A stretch of 64,000 nucleotides of DNA from Mactromeris polynyma. Its lineage: Eukaryota; Mollusca; Bivalvia; Venerida; Mactridae. Every line of letters starts with the position of its first letter. Position 1 is the first letter of the stretch. Below are positions 15,301 through 24,902 of this stretch, in pieces. A program made the translations under genes and the position numbers. The stretch is taken from positions 1 to 64,000 of the forward strand of contig JASFXZ010000099.1 of NCBI GenBank assembly GCA_032209605.1, written 5' to 3'. Below the pieces are notes generated by a model that was not told the origin of the DNA, did not search any database, and saw only the letters and a program-made list of their open reading frames with translations.

Positions 15301-18300
15301 CTAAGATATGTAGATATGAAGTCAAAACGAAACTGTCATGAAGAAACTAAGTGTATTCATTTTCAATGCGCTGGAAATACGAAAAACTATTCAAATTAAA
15401 TTGTACATGTAATATGAATATATCAAACAAAGCAGATCGAACATAAATACACATATTACATTGTATATATAAATTATTTACATACAGTATAACATTATTG
15501 ATACTAATACATTTGTTATGATAATGTGGTAATAACTGATAACATAGTATGTATACGCGTATTTACATGTTTGATTATTTCATACACATGTTTGTTTTAT
15601 TACATACTCATTTTCAGTTTGTTGTTCAACTGTCACCTTATATGTTTAAATATGTGTTATAGTGTTCCTTCTCCGCTTATATATATATGTTTGTATACAT
15701 TGTATATGTATAGATTTGTTTGTCCTCATTGGCCATATGGCTTTTTGGACTTAAATGAAATAAACTTATTGCATATTATGTTTAGACTAGCCAATCGCAC
15801 TGTGATCAATATTACGTGTTATTGGTTGGTAGAATAAACGTAGATACATCGTTAACAACATTTGTTATTTTTGGTTACCATGGTTACCCTAATGTAAGAA
15901 GTAGGTAAATGTTGTTGTGGAGAGAAAAACGATTTAAGCAGATTCGAATAATGACACAGTAATCTGTGCCTTAAAATCATTTTGTAGAATATGTTAAAAA
16001 ATACAATTCTATTATGCGTTTCTATGGAAACAAGAACGTTAAAATATCAGCAAAACAAAATTATATTCGAGTTTTGTTAATATTTAAAAAAATATCATTT
16101 TCTATTAACTAAATACTTTAAAAGGTTAAGTGGTCCAACTATTTTAATGAAATAATGCTATTTTCTCATAAATTGGAATGTGTGGTTGCTATAGCAACAC
16201 AGGTCTTAACAAATATGTAAAATTGCGTTTTATTGTCAGAAATTGTTTAAACGGTCAATATAACCCATTTTTGCACAAAACTGAAATGGGGCCGAATTTG
16301 ACCCTTCGTGGCTCTAGGTCCTTTGATAACAGATTGACAGTTAAGTAAATTCAAACTATCTTGAATCATTCTCAACAAACACTTTGCTATAATATATAAT
16401 AACATATACAACATTCAATAACACAATCATAATTTCTTCGATTTTCAAACATCAACAATAGTATTGAAATTCCATCATCAGTGTCCAGTGTCGTGAGAAA
16501 TCATGTTTTGATCGTTCGTTATTCAAGCTCAATTGTTTGAAAAATCATAGGTTTTATTTTCAGTGTTTGTATTTTGCATTATTCGGAATGTTAACAACAA
16601 AGTACAAGACGTGTACTGCTTTAGTTTAAACAGTGGCAAAAAGCTGTGTAGAATTATTTATATTTAGTAGCTGCTTTTGTATTGAAAATACAATGAAAAA
16701 TGTAGTACATTGCTTACATTAATAACAGAATTACAATAAAATAATTAATATATCATACGGGTACATGAATTAAGTTACTCTGTATATATACAATATGAAA
16801 TTTGTTCAAAATCGGTTAAGTAGTTACAGATACCTAGCGATCAAAATCTTTGTGGTCGATTTTCTCAAAATGAACTTTCGTTTGTCCTGTTAGAAGATTG
16901 TTGAATTGAGGCGACGTAATTCTAAATAACAAACAAGCACATGAAGTGACCTTACGGACAGAATTCGCTTCCATAGATACATATACTCAAAGACATCCAA
17001 ACCTCCACTCCTTCATGTAACATTTAAGGAAACTAACTTAGTAAAAGTCTTACTTATATTAATATAAGATGTGAATGACCTACCCTTTCAAGGCAGCATC
17101 CCAGAAAACTAAATGCCGGCTGATTTCAGCATCTTTAATGACATACAATTAACGCGATAATTTCAGATACTCTAGGGTAGGTATGTACATTTAAACTTAG
17201 TTCATTGATGTAACCATGGTATTATCTTAAGTACAGAAGATATGCATGTGTTTTAACTGTCCTGATTTATAAGTTTTTTAAATGAGAAGATGACAATGTG
17301 TTTTGATAGAACCACGTGATAGGAACAAAGAAAGAAGAGGTCAAAAGGTTTAACTACTTCTATGCCATAACATTCCTTAATGTTATGTAGATTTTTGTTA
17401 CAGGACGGATAAATTGTTACATAAAGGCAAAAATCATGTTTATTGATGTCAATATAGAAGAAAACAGGCTTTTGTGTTTTAACTTAGATCTATAAGTGTA
17501 AGTTTAGTATGACAGGAGAAAATACGTCTTTTGGTTTGGATCATGAAAAAATCGAGAAAATAAGGTTAAATTAATCTAAATTAAGTATCTTTTCAAAATA
17601 TGTATTTGCTTTATTGATTTTAGACTGATATGTTTTTTATCTTTGCTGAATACCAGTATAAAAAGAAAGAAAAACAACAACAGAGCATTTCAAATTGGTT
17701 CTCTTGTAGTCGTAGAGGCATTTGTAGCGTAAATACGACATTGTTATTATAACTGCTAAGTACATAGATAGACAAAAAGTTTACAAATTCAAACAACAAC
17801 GTGTGCAAAGGGCTAAACATGCATATTACGACGAAAAATCTATAGATTTATTATTTTGAATCTTTTTGACATACTGGTCATATTTCTGGGAGATCGAGTC
17901 GAAATGGTTTAGCTAACGTTTATAAATGTGAAATACACCAGACCCAAAGAGAACGTTCAGTTTATATACTCAATGATAACAGCTCATGCATATGTAAGAT
18001 TCCTAGCCGAGATTTACGTAGTCTCAGAGCGTTATACATAGGGTACAATGTTTACATAAATGTCTCAACGGGTGCCATATGTTTCTACTCACGATATGTG
18101 GTACAATTAAGACATTTCATCACCATTATTGTTAACAAAATGGCGGTATTCAATGCATGGTGTTGGAGATTCCGCTGTTTTCAGTCGCGTATTCCAAAGA
18201 ATAAATATTTCAAAGCACACATGGAAAGCACATCAAGTCCGAGCTAATATATCTGGGATTTGAATCAGAAATAAAATAAACGTCGAACATAGTACGATAT

Positions 18301-18872
18301 GAATCTGTCTATAACATGTACACATGTATCAATGTTAACAAAGCAATGCTTACACTAAGTAAGCCAGATTTAGAACATGGATAAGTCACCATACAGCACA
18401 TCACAGCTGTTGCACTAAAAAAGTTGTATTATTTCGCAACAATTATAAGCAAAACACATCCAAAAGAATAATATACCTGTAATTAAATATACATGTTTTG
18501 AAATTGGATTCTGCCGATAATGATCCAGCTACACGCACTACTAAAATAACATATTTATGATTTAACATACCTTGTCTTTTCTATCAGCATCCCAAGTAAT
18601 GTCATAGTGAACGCTTTTCCGAGAGAGCCGATCAAAAACAAAGTTTTGGTCGTGACTGGGATATTCCTTTCAATATCAGCCAAGCCGAAACCTCGAGTCC
18701 ATGTCATGTTGCCTTTGACAACCGTTAGAGTGAGCCCAGGAATGTCCCGGCAATTCATAGTAGTTTCTACGAAACTGATTACATTATTTTCATCAAAGTC
18801 ACTGAAAATGTTACAGATCCCACCAGTTAGGCACAATGACAGCGCCGCTATATAGAAATATATTCTAAACAT
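1..18872 (-). CDS. Secreted serine beta-lactamase-like (gigasin-6-like) gene, six exons, 3' end beyond the window
   Basis: Exons joined on the minus strand: 18,872-18,571, 11,572-11,390, 6,003-5,740, 1,446-1,305, 919-805 and 304-1. Intron phases agree at each junction (2,2,2,0,1), every intron is GT-AG, and no stop occurs over 436 codons. The protein starts with a hydrophobic signal peptide (about residues 1-20). It then shows the three active-site motifs of the beta-lactamase/PBP fold (PF00144): SLGK at 83-86 (nucleophile Ser), YNN at 179-181 and HSG at 342-344. Gigasin-6 of oyster shell and related invertebrate proteins have this layout; their substrate is unknown, and I infer secretion from the signal peptide only. 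All motifs are intact, so it may be catalytic. Residues after about 400 look like the start of a C-terminal extension that continues off the left edge. It is unusually long for its coding content because introns 2 and 3 are mostly minisatellite. Confidence 0.88.
305..804 (-). other. Intron 5 of the beta-lactamase-like gene
   Basis: 500 bases, AT-rich, GT-AG. I see no repeat or second gene in it. Confidence 0.8.
805..919 (-). CDS. Beta-lactamase-like gene, exon 5 (short)
   Basis: A 115-nt exon found by reading the minus strand between exons 4 and 6. The acceptor is TTATTATTTCCAG|A (phase 0) and the donor is TACAGAG|GTTAGT (phase 1). It encodes [20 protein letters not shown] and then FTSNYR, matching the family's 'YGLGWF..YRG' segment that precedes the HxG motif. 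Its phases are the only ones that join exon 4 to exon 6. Confidence 0.87.
1305..1446 (-). CDS. Beta-lactamase-like gene, exon 4
   Basis: Acceptor TTTTCTTCTAG|A, phase 2 in; donor TTCAAG|GTTTAG, phase 0 out; 142 nt. It encodes [20 protein letters not shown], the family's conserved PAG/SNxxDMAKWM helix. The donor has a weak +3 to +5 (GTTTAG), but it is supported by the perfect fit to exon 5 and by an in-frame stop immediately after it. Confidence 0.87.
1755..5715. repeat. 45-bp minisatellite, about 88 units, inside intron 3
   Basis: Unit close to TGTCTAGGTGAAGCTATAAT plus ACACCACACTTACTTGTATGTTACA. Lengths are 44 (AGGGAAGC variant), 45 and 47 (TTGTGTATG variant). The left half is diverse and mixed; the stretch 4,840-5,640 is nearly uniform, which suggests recent expansion at the end nearest exon 3. 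Blocks of several units are duplicated (about 3,560-3,840 and 4,330-4,580). Because 45 is a multiple of three, long open frames arise on the plus strand (one of 280 codons, 4,841-5,683). I regard them as artefacts. On the gene's sense strand many units contain CAAGTAAGTG. Confidence 0.97.
5740..6003 (-). CDS. Beta-lactamase-like gene, exon 3 (YxN motif)
   Basis: Acceptor TTTATTCAATCAG|A and donor TTATCA|GTAAGTAGG, 264 nt, phase 2 in and out. It contains [19 protein letters not shown] (Tyr179, Asn181) and [10 protein letters not shown], both diagnostic of the family. The donor lies only about 25 bases from the end of the 45-bp minisatellite that fills the following intron. Confidence 0.92.
6004..7680. 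other. Intron 2, unique part next to exon 3
   Basis: AT-rich sequence with no convincing exon or RNA gene. A stretch at about 6,455-6,650 (ACGGGTTGAAACCGGGTCAG and nearby) is less AT-rich than its surroundings and could be a small dispersed repeat, but I see no second copy here. Confidence 0.5.
7681..10973. repeat. 37-bp minisatellite, about 89 units, inside intron 2
   Basis: Unit TTCAGTCATATACTACAGCA plus AGTTGTCCTAACAATTG. Variation is concentrated at two spots: TGTCC/TGACC/TGAAC, and the spacer AATTG/AATTT/AATGT/CATTG. The core TCATATACTACAGCAAGTT hardly changes across 3.3 kb. Left-end units are mainly TCC with AATTG; central and right units are mainly GACC with AATTT or AATGT. The array sits wholly within one intron. 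Confidence 0.98.
10974..12284. other. Flanks of exon 2
   Basis: Besides exon 2 (11,390-11,572) I see only AT-rich intronic sequence with no repeat or gene I can support. Confidence 0.5.
11390..11572 (-). CDS. Beta-lactamase-like gene, exon 2
   Basis: Acceptor TTACTTATAG|A and donor AGCAA|GTAAGTGG, 183 nt, phase 2 in and out; it completes Arg101 and ends in Lys162. It encodes YDWTTKISD and then [18 protein letters not shown], the conserved segment after the SxxK helix in PF00144 proteins. The first 38 bases of the longer open frame are intronic. The overlapping plus-strand frame (11,188-11,595) is a shadow. Confidence 0.9.
12290..12362 (-). repeat. tRNA-derived SINE head
   Basis: On the minus strand GTAGCGCAATGGTTAGAG (plus 12,337-12,354) is a near-perfect RNA polymerase III A box. 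About 40 bases on, GAGTTTGAGCC (plus 12,293-12,303) is a degenerate B box. There is no cloverleaf that would make it a working tRNA. It lies in intron 1 of the beta-lactamase-like gene, in the same orientation as that gene. Confidence 0.6.
12907..13777 (+). pseudogene. Decayed DDE_Tnp_4 transposase (PIF/Harbinger-ISL2EU-like)
   Basis: Frame 1 (12,907-13,407) carries a helix-turn-helix segment ([20 protein letters not shown], then [14 protein letters not shown]) like the HTH found before DDE_Tnp_4 domains. After a stop and frame change near 13,408 comes [14 protein letters not shown] (first catalytic Asp) with [17 protein letters not shown] further frame change leads to [13 protein letters not shown] (second Asp) and [20 protein letters not shown]. 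The expected downstream Glu segment is missing; the frame breaks near 13,765. At least two frame breaks make it non-functional. It lies antisense in intron 1 of the beta-lactamase-like gene. Confidence 0.75.
14230..14822 (+). pseudogene. SWIM-type zinc-finger C-terminal part of the same transposon protein
   Basis: An open stretch [20 protein letters not shown] continues to ELEIFQGSL. After frame changes near 14,430 it goes on as [20 protein letters not shown] and [17 protein letters not shown]. After another near 14,585, [20 protein letters not shown] has the CxC..CxH pattern of SWIM zinc fingers, followed by the usual WYLSYAR. This module follows DDE_Tnp_4 domains in many invertebrate transposon proteins. 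About 450 bases (13,780-14,230) between the two parts have no recognisable coding; an acceptor-like tract ends at 14,250, so an intron is possible. Confidence 0.7.
14830..18570. other. Remainder of intron 1
   Basis: 3.7 kb of AT-rich sequence without recognisable exon, RNA gene or tandem array. The ends of the transposon could lie here, but I could not fix terminal repeats. Confidence 0.45.
18571..18872 (-). CDS. Beta-lactamase-like gene, exon 1 (signal peptide and SxxK)
   Basis: Starts at ATG 18,872 and ends at donor ACAAG|GTATGT in phase 2 after residue 100 plus two bases. Residues 1-20 are hydrophobic (signal peptide); the segment [15 protein letters not shown] is the typical N-terminal strand pair of the family, and GFGLADIE with [12 protein letters not shown] follows. 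Ser83 and Lys86 are the expected acyl-enzyme pair. The next frame-mate is exon 2 at 11,572, about 7 kb away. Confidence 0.9.
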
Positions 18873-18930
18873 GACTCCTTTCTCTGAACATCCAAAGCGT
18901 TTGAAAACGTTGATTTAAATATTTCTACAC
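18873..18930 (-). promoter_or_regulatory. Possible TATA-like core promoter of the beta-lactamase-like gene
   Basis: On the minus strand TATTTAAA (plus 18,914-18,921) lies 42 bases before the ATG at 18,872. This would imply a start of transcription near 18,885-18,890 and a very short 5' UTR. A further upstream non-coding exon cannot be excluded. Confidence 0.25.
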
Positions 18931-20489
18931 CTACGACACAAACTCCGCCGGTTGCAATTTTACTGATCCAAGTGGTAATGTATACAGGAAACCTGTTCGT
19001 TCCCTGATCTCGAGTGTTCTTTAGACACTAAATGTGTGTTATGCGAAGATCATATCAAGTAATGAAGTATGCCCTTGTCTCGGTACATTGTGGCGGATGC
19101 TGATTGGCTGTTACATATACATTGTATAGACTCATTGTTTCGATATATAAATAATACAAATAATCAGGTCATACATATACCACTATGATGCGTTGTTATG
19201 TATAAAAAGCAATAACATGCTAAGATATATCTCTATGGCAATGTCAGTTTTCAAGTACATTGAGTAATGGTGCTTGAAATTACAGTTCAGCAAGTTTATT
19301 CCATTATAAACGATTTGTGTTTCAGACGACACCAACATAGTAACATTTATTATAATATTTATGTTTATTCGTGTAGCTCAGAGCTAGATCAGTCAGAGTG
19401 AGTACGCTTCCGCATACTTGATAGCGATCCGAGTCTGATAGATGGAACGGACTGACTGAACGCGTGTATACTGAATGACGTCAGATGTCATTTGAAACGA
19501 AAGGTTTTCCGTTATTTATGCTTAACTATTATGCTATCTATTAATTAGCGAATTGTTAGATATATCTAATAAACATAAAAATGATAAATTATCGATATAT
19601 TTATGGACAATTCTAGTAGATCTAATAATGATTTTGTGAATGGGGCTACAATTTAATTCTTTAACTCAATAGTCCTATTACTTTCGCGATGATGGTATCT
19701 ATATTAACGAAGTCACGTTTGGATGGGTGTTTCATCCATTGTTCCTGTCAGGGATAACTTATTGTTTCATTTTTTCATTGTTTTATCTATTTGTTAGCAG
19801 TCACGTGACAACTGAACTACGACAACTTTTTCTAGTCTTGATCACTCACGAGTGAGGACATATTTTTGTGTAATGAGATAAAATGGAAGAGAAGTTAGAT
19901 AAGTTCATGCTATTCGTCGAGGAAAAGTTACAAGGATAGCGGACATTAATGCTAGATCCTCTAGTTCTATTCAGCACGGACATTTTGCCACTTGGTCCTG
20001 AAATGATAAAATGTCGACATTATATACATGACAATTTATTTACTATCGCCAGGCAATCCATGACAATAGAGAAAAAATCCACGACATTGCTATGTAAGCG
20101 TTTAATACACAATTTTCGTCAGAACGGTAAAAAATATACTTCATCGAATGTGTGTTGTGCATGGCGAGATCGAAATGTGAAACCATATGCGTTTGAAATA
20201 TGTCATTTATCGCTTTATCAGAAGTTTGCTTCGCATTCAATGGTAAGACAAAGAAAGAATTGTATATTTTTGCATTTTCGTCCATATTTATCAAAATATA
20301 TTATCATTGTGCTTTTGCATGAAAGTTTAATTAATTTTTACGACGCATGACGAGCATTATCATGGTATTTTAGGACAGAAATAATGAAATATACCATTTT
20401 TCTCAACCCAACTCGTCAATAATCCATGACCCTATCGACACCAATGCTTGACACGCAGTCGACATAAATTAGACTTTGCATTGACTAAG
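18931..20489. other. Intergenic, no supported gene
   Basis: Open frames at 19,949-20,350 (plus) and 20,043-20,294 (minus) overlap and resemble nothing I recognise. The sequence just after them leads into a retroelement relic, so part of this stretch may be its decayed 5' portion. Confidence 0.4.
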
Positions 20490-20574
20490 CAGGAACCCCG
20501 TGGTCTTAGACTGGGTACGAAATGGTGTTCCTATTCCCTTAAATTGTGATGTAGTTTTATTTGAGTTCGAAAAC

Positions 20575-20930
20575 CATAAACAGACATCATGTGTACAAGA
20601 AGAAATCAAGCGATTGCTGTCGCTCTGTTACATCGAGGCATGTGATTTATAAACCAACTTGTGTGAGTCCACTATTTTGTGTTCCCAAAAAGAATGGCAA
20701 ACTGAGATTAATTACTGACTAGAGACAACTTAATACTCATTGCAATGTGCCAATGTTTCGAAATGACGATATAAGACAAGCAGTTAAAATAATTCAGTGT
20801 AATGATAAGTTTGTAAGTGCTGACATTAAGAATGGATTTTTCACATTCAGGTTGCATCGGAATATAGAGACTTGTTAGGATTCATGTGGCATAATCTCCC
20901 CTTATAGTTATCGGATATCTCTGCCATCAC
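20575..20930 (+). pseudogene. Reverse-transcriptase relic of a Ty3/DIRS-type retroelement
   Basis: Readable with stops as QEEIKRLLSLCYIEAC, then VSPLFCVPKKNGKLRLITD, RQLNTHCNVPMFRNDDIRQA and FVSADIKNGFFTFRLHRNIE. The order 'VSPLFVVPKKNGKLRLI.DLR..N' then 'D.K.GF...L' is that of the finger and palm entry of LTR or DIRS reverse transcriptases. The catalytic (Y/F)xDD is not present; the relic fades at about 20,930. There are several stops, so it is dead. Confidence 0.65.
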
Positions 20931-21175
20931 AAACATTTCGTCAAGATTTTTGACAAAATATATTTTTCATTTACAAATGTATTTAATTTTGTTGACAATT
21001 TTATATCTATATATCTTAATTTCAAACATATAAGCTGTGGTAAGAAAAGTTATTAAAATTATTTAAAAATAATCAACGATCATCACGTGAGTTTCTTCTT
21101 CGGATCCGCCATTGTGTCCAACCAACCATCATCACGTGACTTTTGTGATGGCAGTGGTTATTGCTGTACTACAGA
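20890..21175 (-). repeat. Promoter/first-exon module, copy 1 (shared with 63.2-63.55 kb)
   Basis: Read on the minus strand: GCCATCACAAAAGTCACGTG, then ATGGCGGATCCGAAGAAGAA (start codon near 21,112), an AT-rich stretch, and at the far end AGAGATATCCGATA with TAAGGGGAGAT. The same order of elements occurs at 63,555-63,165. Here the frame stops after nine codons, so this copy does not encode a protein of note. Confidence 0.5.
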
Positions 21176-21895
21176 ATACAAGAAATGCATTGATGCAAAG
21201 CATCCAAGGGCGCCGCAAAACTGGTGCACAATGTTTTGGAATAGCGTAGCGGGAAAATGTTTTGGAATAGTCCATTTTCATACTATCATTGGCGTGTATT
21301 TCCTTTTAAACACCGTAACTTGCATAAATATCCACGTTACAAGTACCAATGTGTTAATATTGATATAAGTAAATTGAAAATGAAGTTTTTTATAATTAAT
21401 ATTTTTTATTTTATCTTCGACACCTAACACACATGCTGTTTATGTAGAATCGTCTGTTTTGGAATAGTCCATTTTCACACTATCATTGGTGTGTATTTCA
21501 TTTTTAACACCGTAACTTGCATGAATATCCACGTTACAAGTACCACTGTGTTAATATTGATTTAAGTAAAGTGAAAATGAAGATTTTTATAATTATTTTT
21601 TTATTATTTTATCTTCGACACCTAACACACATGCTGTTTATGTAGAATCGTCCTATTTTTCGGGGATCAGCAAGTATTTATCATAAACATATCGTTTTAA
21701 CTTTGTAAAAGAAATTATACGACAATACAAATGCATTAAAAATATTTTATTTCTAAATCATAAAATACAAAAAGTAACGTGTAATATTTACTGCAGTTTA
21801 ACCCTTAATAAAAAAATAGATTCAGTTATAAATAGATGCTACTACCGTAGTCTCAAAAAATTCGTGATTCCATTAAAGGCCCCGCCCTCATGGGC
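21176..21895 (+). repeat. Dispersed repeat family, copy A
   Basis: Matches 56,065-57,082 in inverted orientation. It begins near TACAAGAAATGCATTGATGC, holds two about 200-bp tandem halves (about 21,250-21,450 and 21,455-21,655, both containing CATGCTGTTTATGTAGAATC), and ends near GTGATTCCATTAAAGGCCCC. The first 75 bases translate in one frame as YKKCIDAKHPRAPQNWCT. No transposase is visible, so this looks like a non-autonomous element. Confidence 0.75.
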
Positions 21896-22259
21896 GGCGC
21901 CAATAACCGCTGCGTTGAGTTTGGTCGCGAGCACATCTGACCGTCCAGTCAGTTGTGCGAACCGCTTCGGCGGCTTAATGGCACACCTACAAATGCCTAG
22001 GCATAAACAATGTACTAGATTCTCCCGAGCTTCAGATGCTGAACACGGGACTGGTTAAATCAGGAACCTCGAGGCCTATGAAGCGTTCATGGCCGATGTC
22101 TGTGCACAAGTTTCACGACATGTTTCGCGAATGGTCTGACAATGACGAACTTAATATTAAGGATCTAAGACTTAAAACAATACTATATAATAAGGACCAC
22201 AATGGAAATAAGAGTTTTTACTTGAACTCTTTTTTGTGTTATGTTTAAATCTGGTCGCA

Positions 22260-22545
22260 ATAGAGACATTAATCGAATTCAAGAAGCTTCAACTATTAGG
22301 ACAACTATGTAGACTATCCTGTGACTACCTTGCCAATTCAGTTTTTGTGCATAGATTAATACGATTTGTTAATGGTGACAGACAATCTTCAGGTTTTATT
22401 CCTGATATTTACAGACTTGAACAAATACCGGTTGGCAGACCATTTTTATATGTATATACAGGATGCGACTTTCCCGACAAAAACTGCATGGAATGGAATA
22501 CTCCGACGGAATGTGGTGTTTCCTTGTCAGACCAGAATGCTAGAA
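22260..22545 (+). pseudogene. LINE 3' coding relic (same family as 59.9-61.9 kb)
   Basis: The frame reads KKLQLLGQLCRLSCDYLANS, RLIRFVNGDRQSSGFIPDIY, then after a frame change RLADHFYMYIQDATFPTKTA and WNGILRR. Each block aligns with RKLSFLHKLCTMPTNVIAKQ, GYRDQTGFVQDICRIL, YIRNYLNTSSFPSKAVW at 61,200-61,430. It is the C-terminal part only. Confidence 0.6.
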
Positions 22546-23065
22546 GATACAGGGCAGGGCGAAAATAACTGGTTGCTTCCTAGTGTTGTTGATAAAAACC
22601 GCTGTTCCCCCATGTGGCATGTCTGTAAGAACAGCCCTTCCTTATCGCGTACATGCAGACGAGTTCTTGGTGTAGTCATGAAGTTTACATCTAGACAATA
22701 CATACAGCGGAAATGTTTATTACTTACGGACAATATGGTGGTTCATTGCACGGCGTATCAACGCCGGGCATATATTGGTTACGTTAGAACTGTGCACTGG
22801 TGTAATGGGCTCGCGCATGCGCCGTATTAACCGTTAGTCTGGATACCTGCCTCTAGACTCTGTTACTATTTGAATTATAGTACGCAGGGAACCAGACTTT
22901 ATTAACCGTTAGCTCTCGGATATTACCGTACCACTTGGTTACTCTACGTAGTTAGCCGAGGTTTTCGAATGGCGTTTCAATCTCCTACGCAGAACAAATA
23001 TGTCATATTTAATAATACTAATTGTTAATATTAATATTATCAAAATATAATCATAATACAAAACT

Positions 23066-23152
23066 GTGGCGAATCGTTATACAACTGTGGCGAATCGTTA
23101 TTAAAATGTGGCGAATCGTTATGTGGCGAATCGGTATTGTGGCGAATCGTTA
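23066..23152 (+). repeat. Short tandem repeat TGTGGCGAATCGTTAT, five copies
   Basis: Five copies of TGTGGCGAATCG(T/G)TA separated by 4-10 variable bases. It is followed by the dispersed CAGTAATCTCCCCTTATATCGG motif. Confidence 0.85.
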
Positions 23153-24814
23153 GTAATTCGCAGTAATCTCCCCTTATATCGGTGTGTCAAAACAACGATC
23201 GATCCTCGATAGTTTGCAGAATAAATACTACTTCAGGTATGTGTTAAATGTAATCATTCAATCATTTTATAAAATGTATACGCATAAACATAATCAAGAA
23301 AATGTATATTGTAATTGAAGTGATGAGATAATATGGAATAGTTTGTACTTTCAGTTTCAGTGATACTCCAGGTGGGTGGGGTGAATAGTTTAGATTTAAA
23401 AATGATTTTTGCTGATTTTTCTTATTCGCTGATATTATTCATGATTTTTAGTTGCTTTATATAAGAACACAAATTCTTATGCGCCCTGAATTACTTGCTA
23501 TGGTAGCTTTTGTAAAGTCTGCGAGGAGCCTTTAGTTCTAGTCCAGGTTGAGCCACATTTTTGTTAAATCTGTCTACCCAATAACCGTTCCAGTAACTTC
23601 TACTGTTTAGTTTTTTATTCAAACATTTTGTGGATATCAAATTTGTTACTATAGGCCTGTTTTAGCCAAATTAAATTGTGCATTAACTAATGTATTTAAA
23701 AATATATAAAGGATAAACAGACAAGCATGTATATGCTTACGCCAAAACCTGTAAGTATTTTAGAAGGAATTTGTCTGGGTGAACTTAATAACTGCATTAA
23801 ATTATTAATCCATTAATCTCACAGCCTAATAACTTAGCCTATACAGATGTTACAAACAAAGAATTAATGAATATTTATAAAATTTTACCCACGCAGTCAA
23901 TTGGAATACCTTTGCTGTGAATTTTGAGTACAAGTCAACTGTTAGTTGTCTACTTCATGTTTTTTGTCAGTGTCAGAATTTAAGGCGCACAGGTGACCTA
24001 AGGTCCTATTTAAGATTGGCCAATTTCAACCCATTTTGCAATGAAAATATCCCAGTTTCCATTTAAGCTTGACCACATTTAATTAACTTTTAGATAATTG
24101 TTTACATTTCATGCAAGTGAATACATTTGTGTAACATAAATTATGTTGTTTTCCATTCTGAAAACAGAACAGAACAGAATGCTTTGGAGTTTAACTTTTT
24201 TCATAAACAATGTTCACACAGGTCTTGAGAAGTCCTTTAATTTGATGCCTACTCCTTGAAAACTACTTGAATTTGTAACAGCCAAAAACTCCTTGAAAAG
24301 TAAATGATTTTTGAAAAATAAGTTTTGGTTAATTCCTCTTGACTTCTCCTGCTGTGAATAGGAAAAGGACAAAAAAAACATTCCAACAATGATGAAATAA
24401 GATGTACTAGTCATCTATACAATATTTCTGACAACAAATCATTTAAAACATGTACTTAAAAAATTTAAACATCATTCTTATAATGTTGTCAAATAAGTGA
24501 TTTGTATGCTTTTATTCATTGTAATCTGTAAAAAATCTAAATGCTGAGATTTTAGTTATTTGTGAAGTAATGGAGCAAATTAAATAATGTGGAATGCATG
24601 GCATATAATGTTAGTAGTGCAAATCTGTCAATATTGTGATAATGCATACTTTTAAGTAAGTAAAATCTTTACATACAACAGTATAAAATGTTAACCGAAG
24701 TATTCAGAATTTCAATTGTGATTATCAATTCCCAGTATAGAGGCAAGCCTTTTCTTATTTAGATCACCTGCACAATGCCCATTCTTACATAATTACATAT
24801 TTTATTTTGAATAG

Positions 24815-24902
24815 AATGAGCCATCAGTTTGTTGTTGTCGAGTTTGTCCTTGATAAGTCAGTAGGGGTTGTGCACTGCAGCTGTTTGGAAGATAGCCATC
24901 AG
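24815..24902 (+). CDS. Possible first coding exon of an unassigned gene
   Basis: Acceptor TTATTTTGAATAG|A, ATG at 24,816, then 29 codons (MSHQFVVVEFVLDKSVGVVH to CLEDSHQ) to a strong donor CAG|GTAAGA at 24,903. The pattern 'M..F.VVEFV.D.SV.VV..SWL' opens many invertebrate transposon-derived or DUF4806-like proteins, where 'CYWPP' follows in the next exon. I could not find that next exon in the window. A donor-like ACTTCAG|GTATGT at 23,237 could close a 5' UTR exon. Confidence 0.4.

Noticed and set aside
19370..19480. tRNA-like GTAGCTCAGAGCTAGATCAG segment
   Set aside because: It has an A-box-like start but no clear B box at the right distance; too weak to call.
19949..20350. 133-codon plus-strand open frame
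   Set aside because: No recognisable domain, contradicted by an equally long minus frame, no convincing splice or promoter context.
22366..22830. 154-codon plus-strand open frame as a gene
   Set aside because: Only part of it matches anything, and that part is a LINE C-terminal relic with a frame change; the rest looks random.
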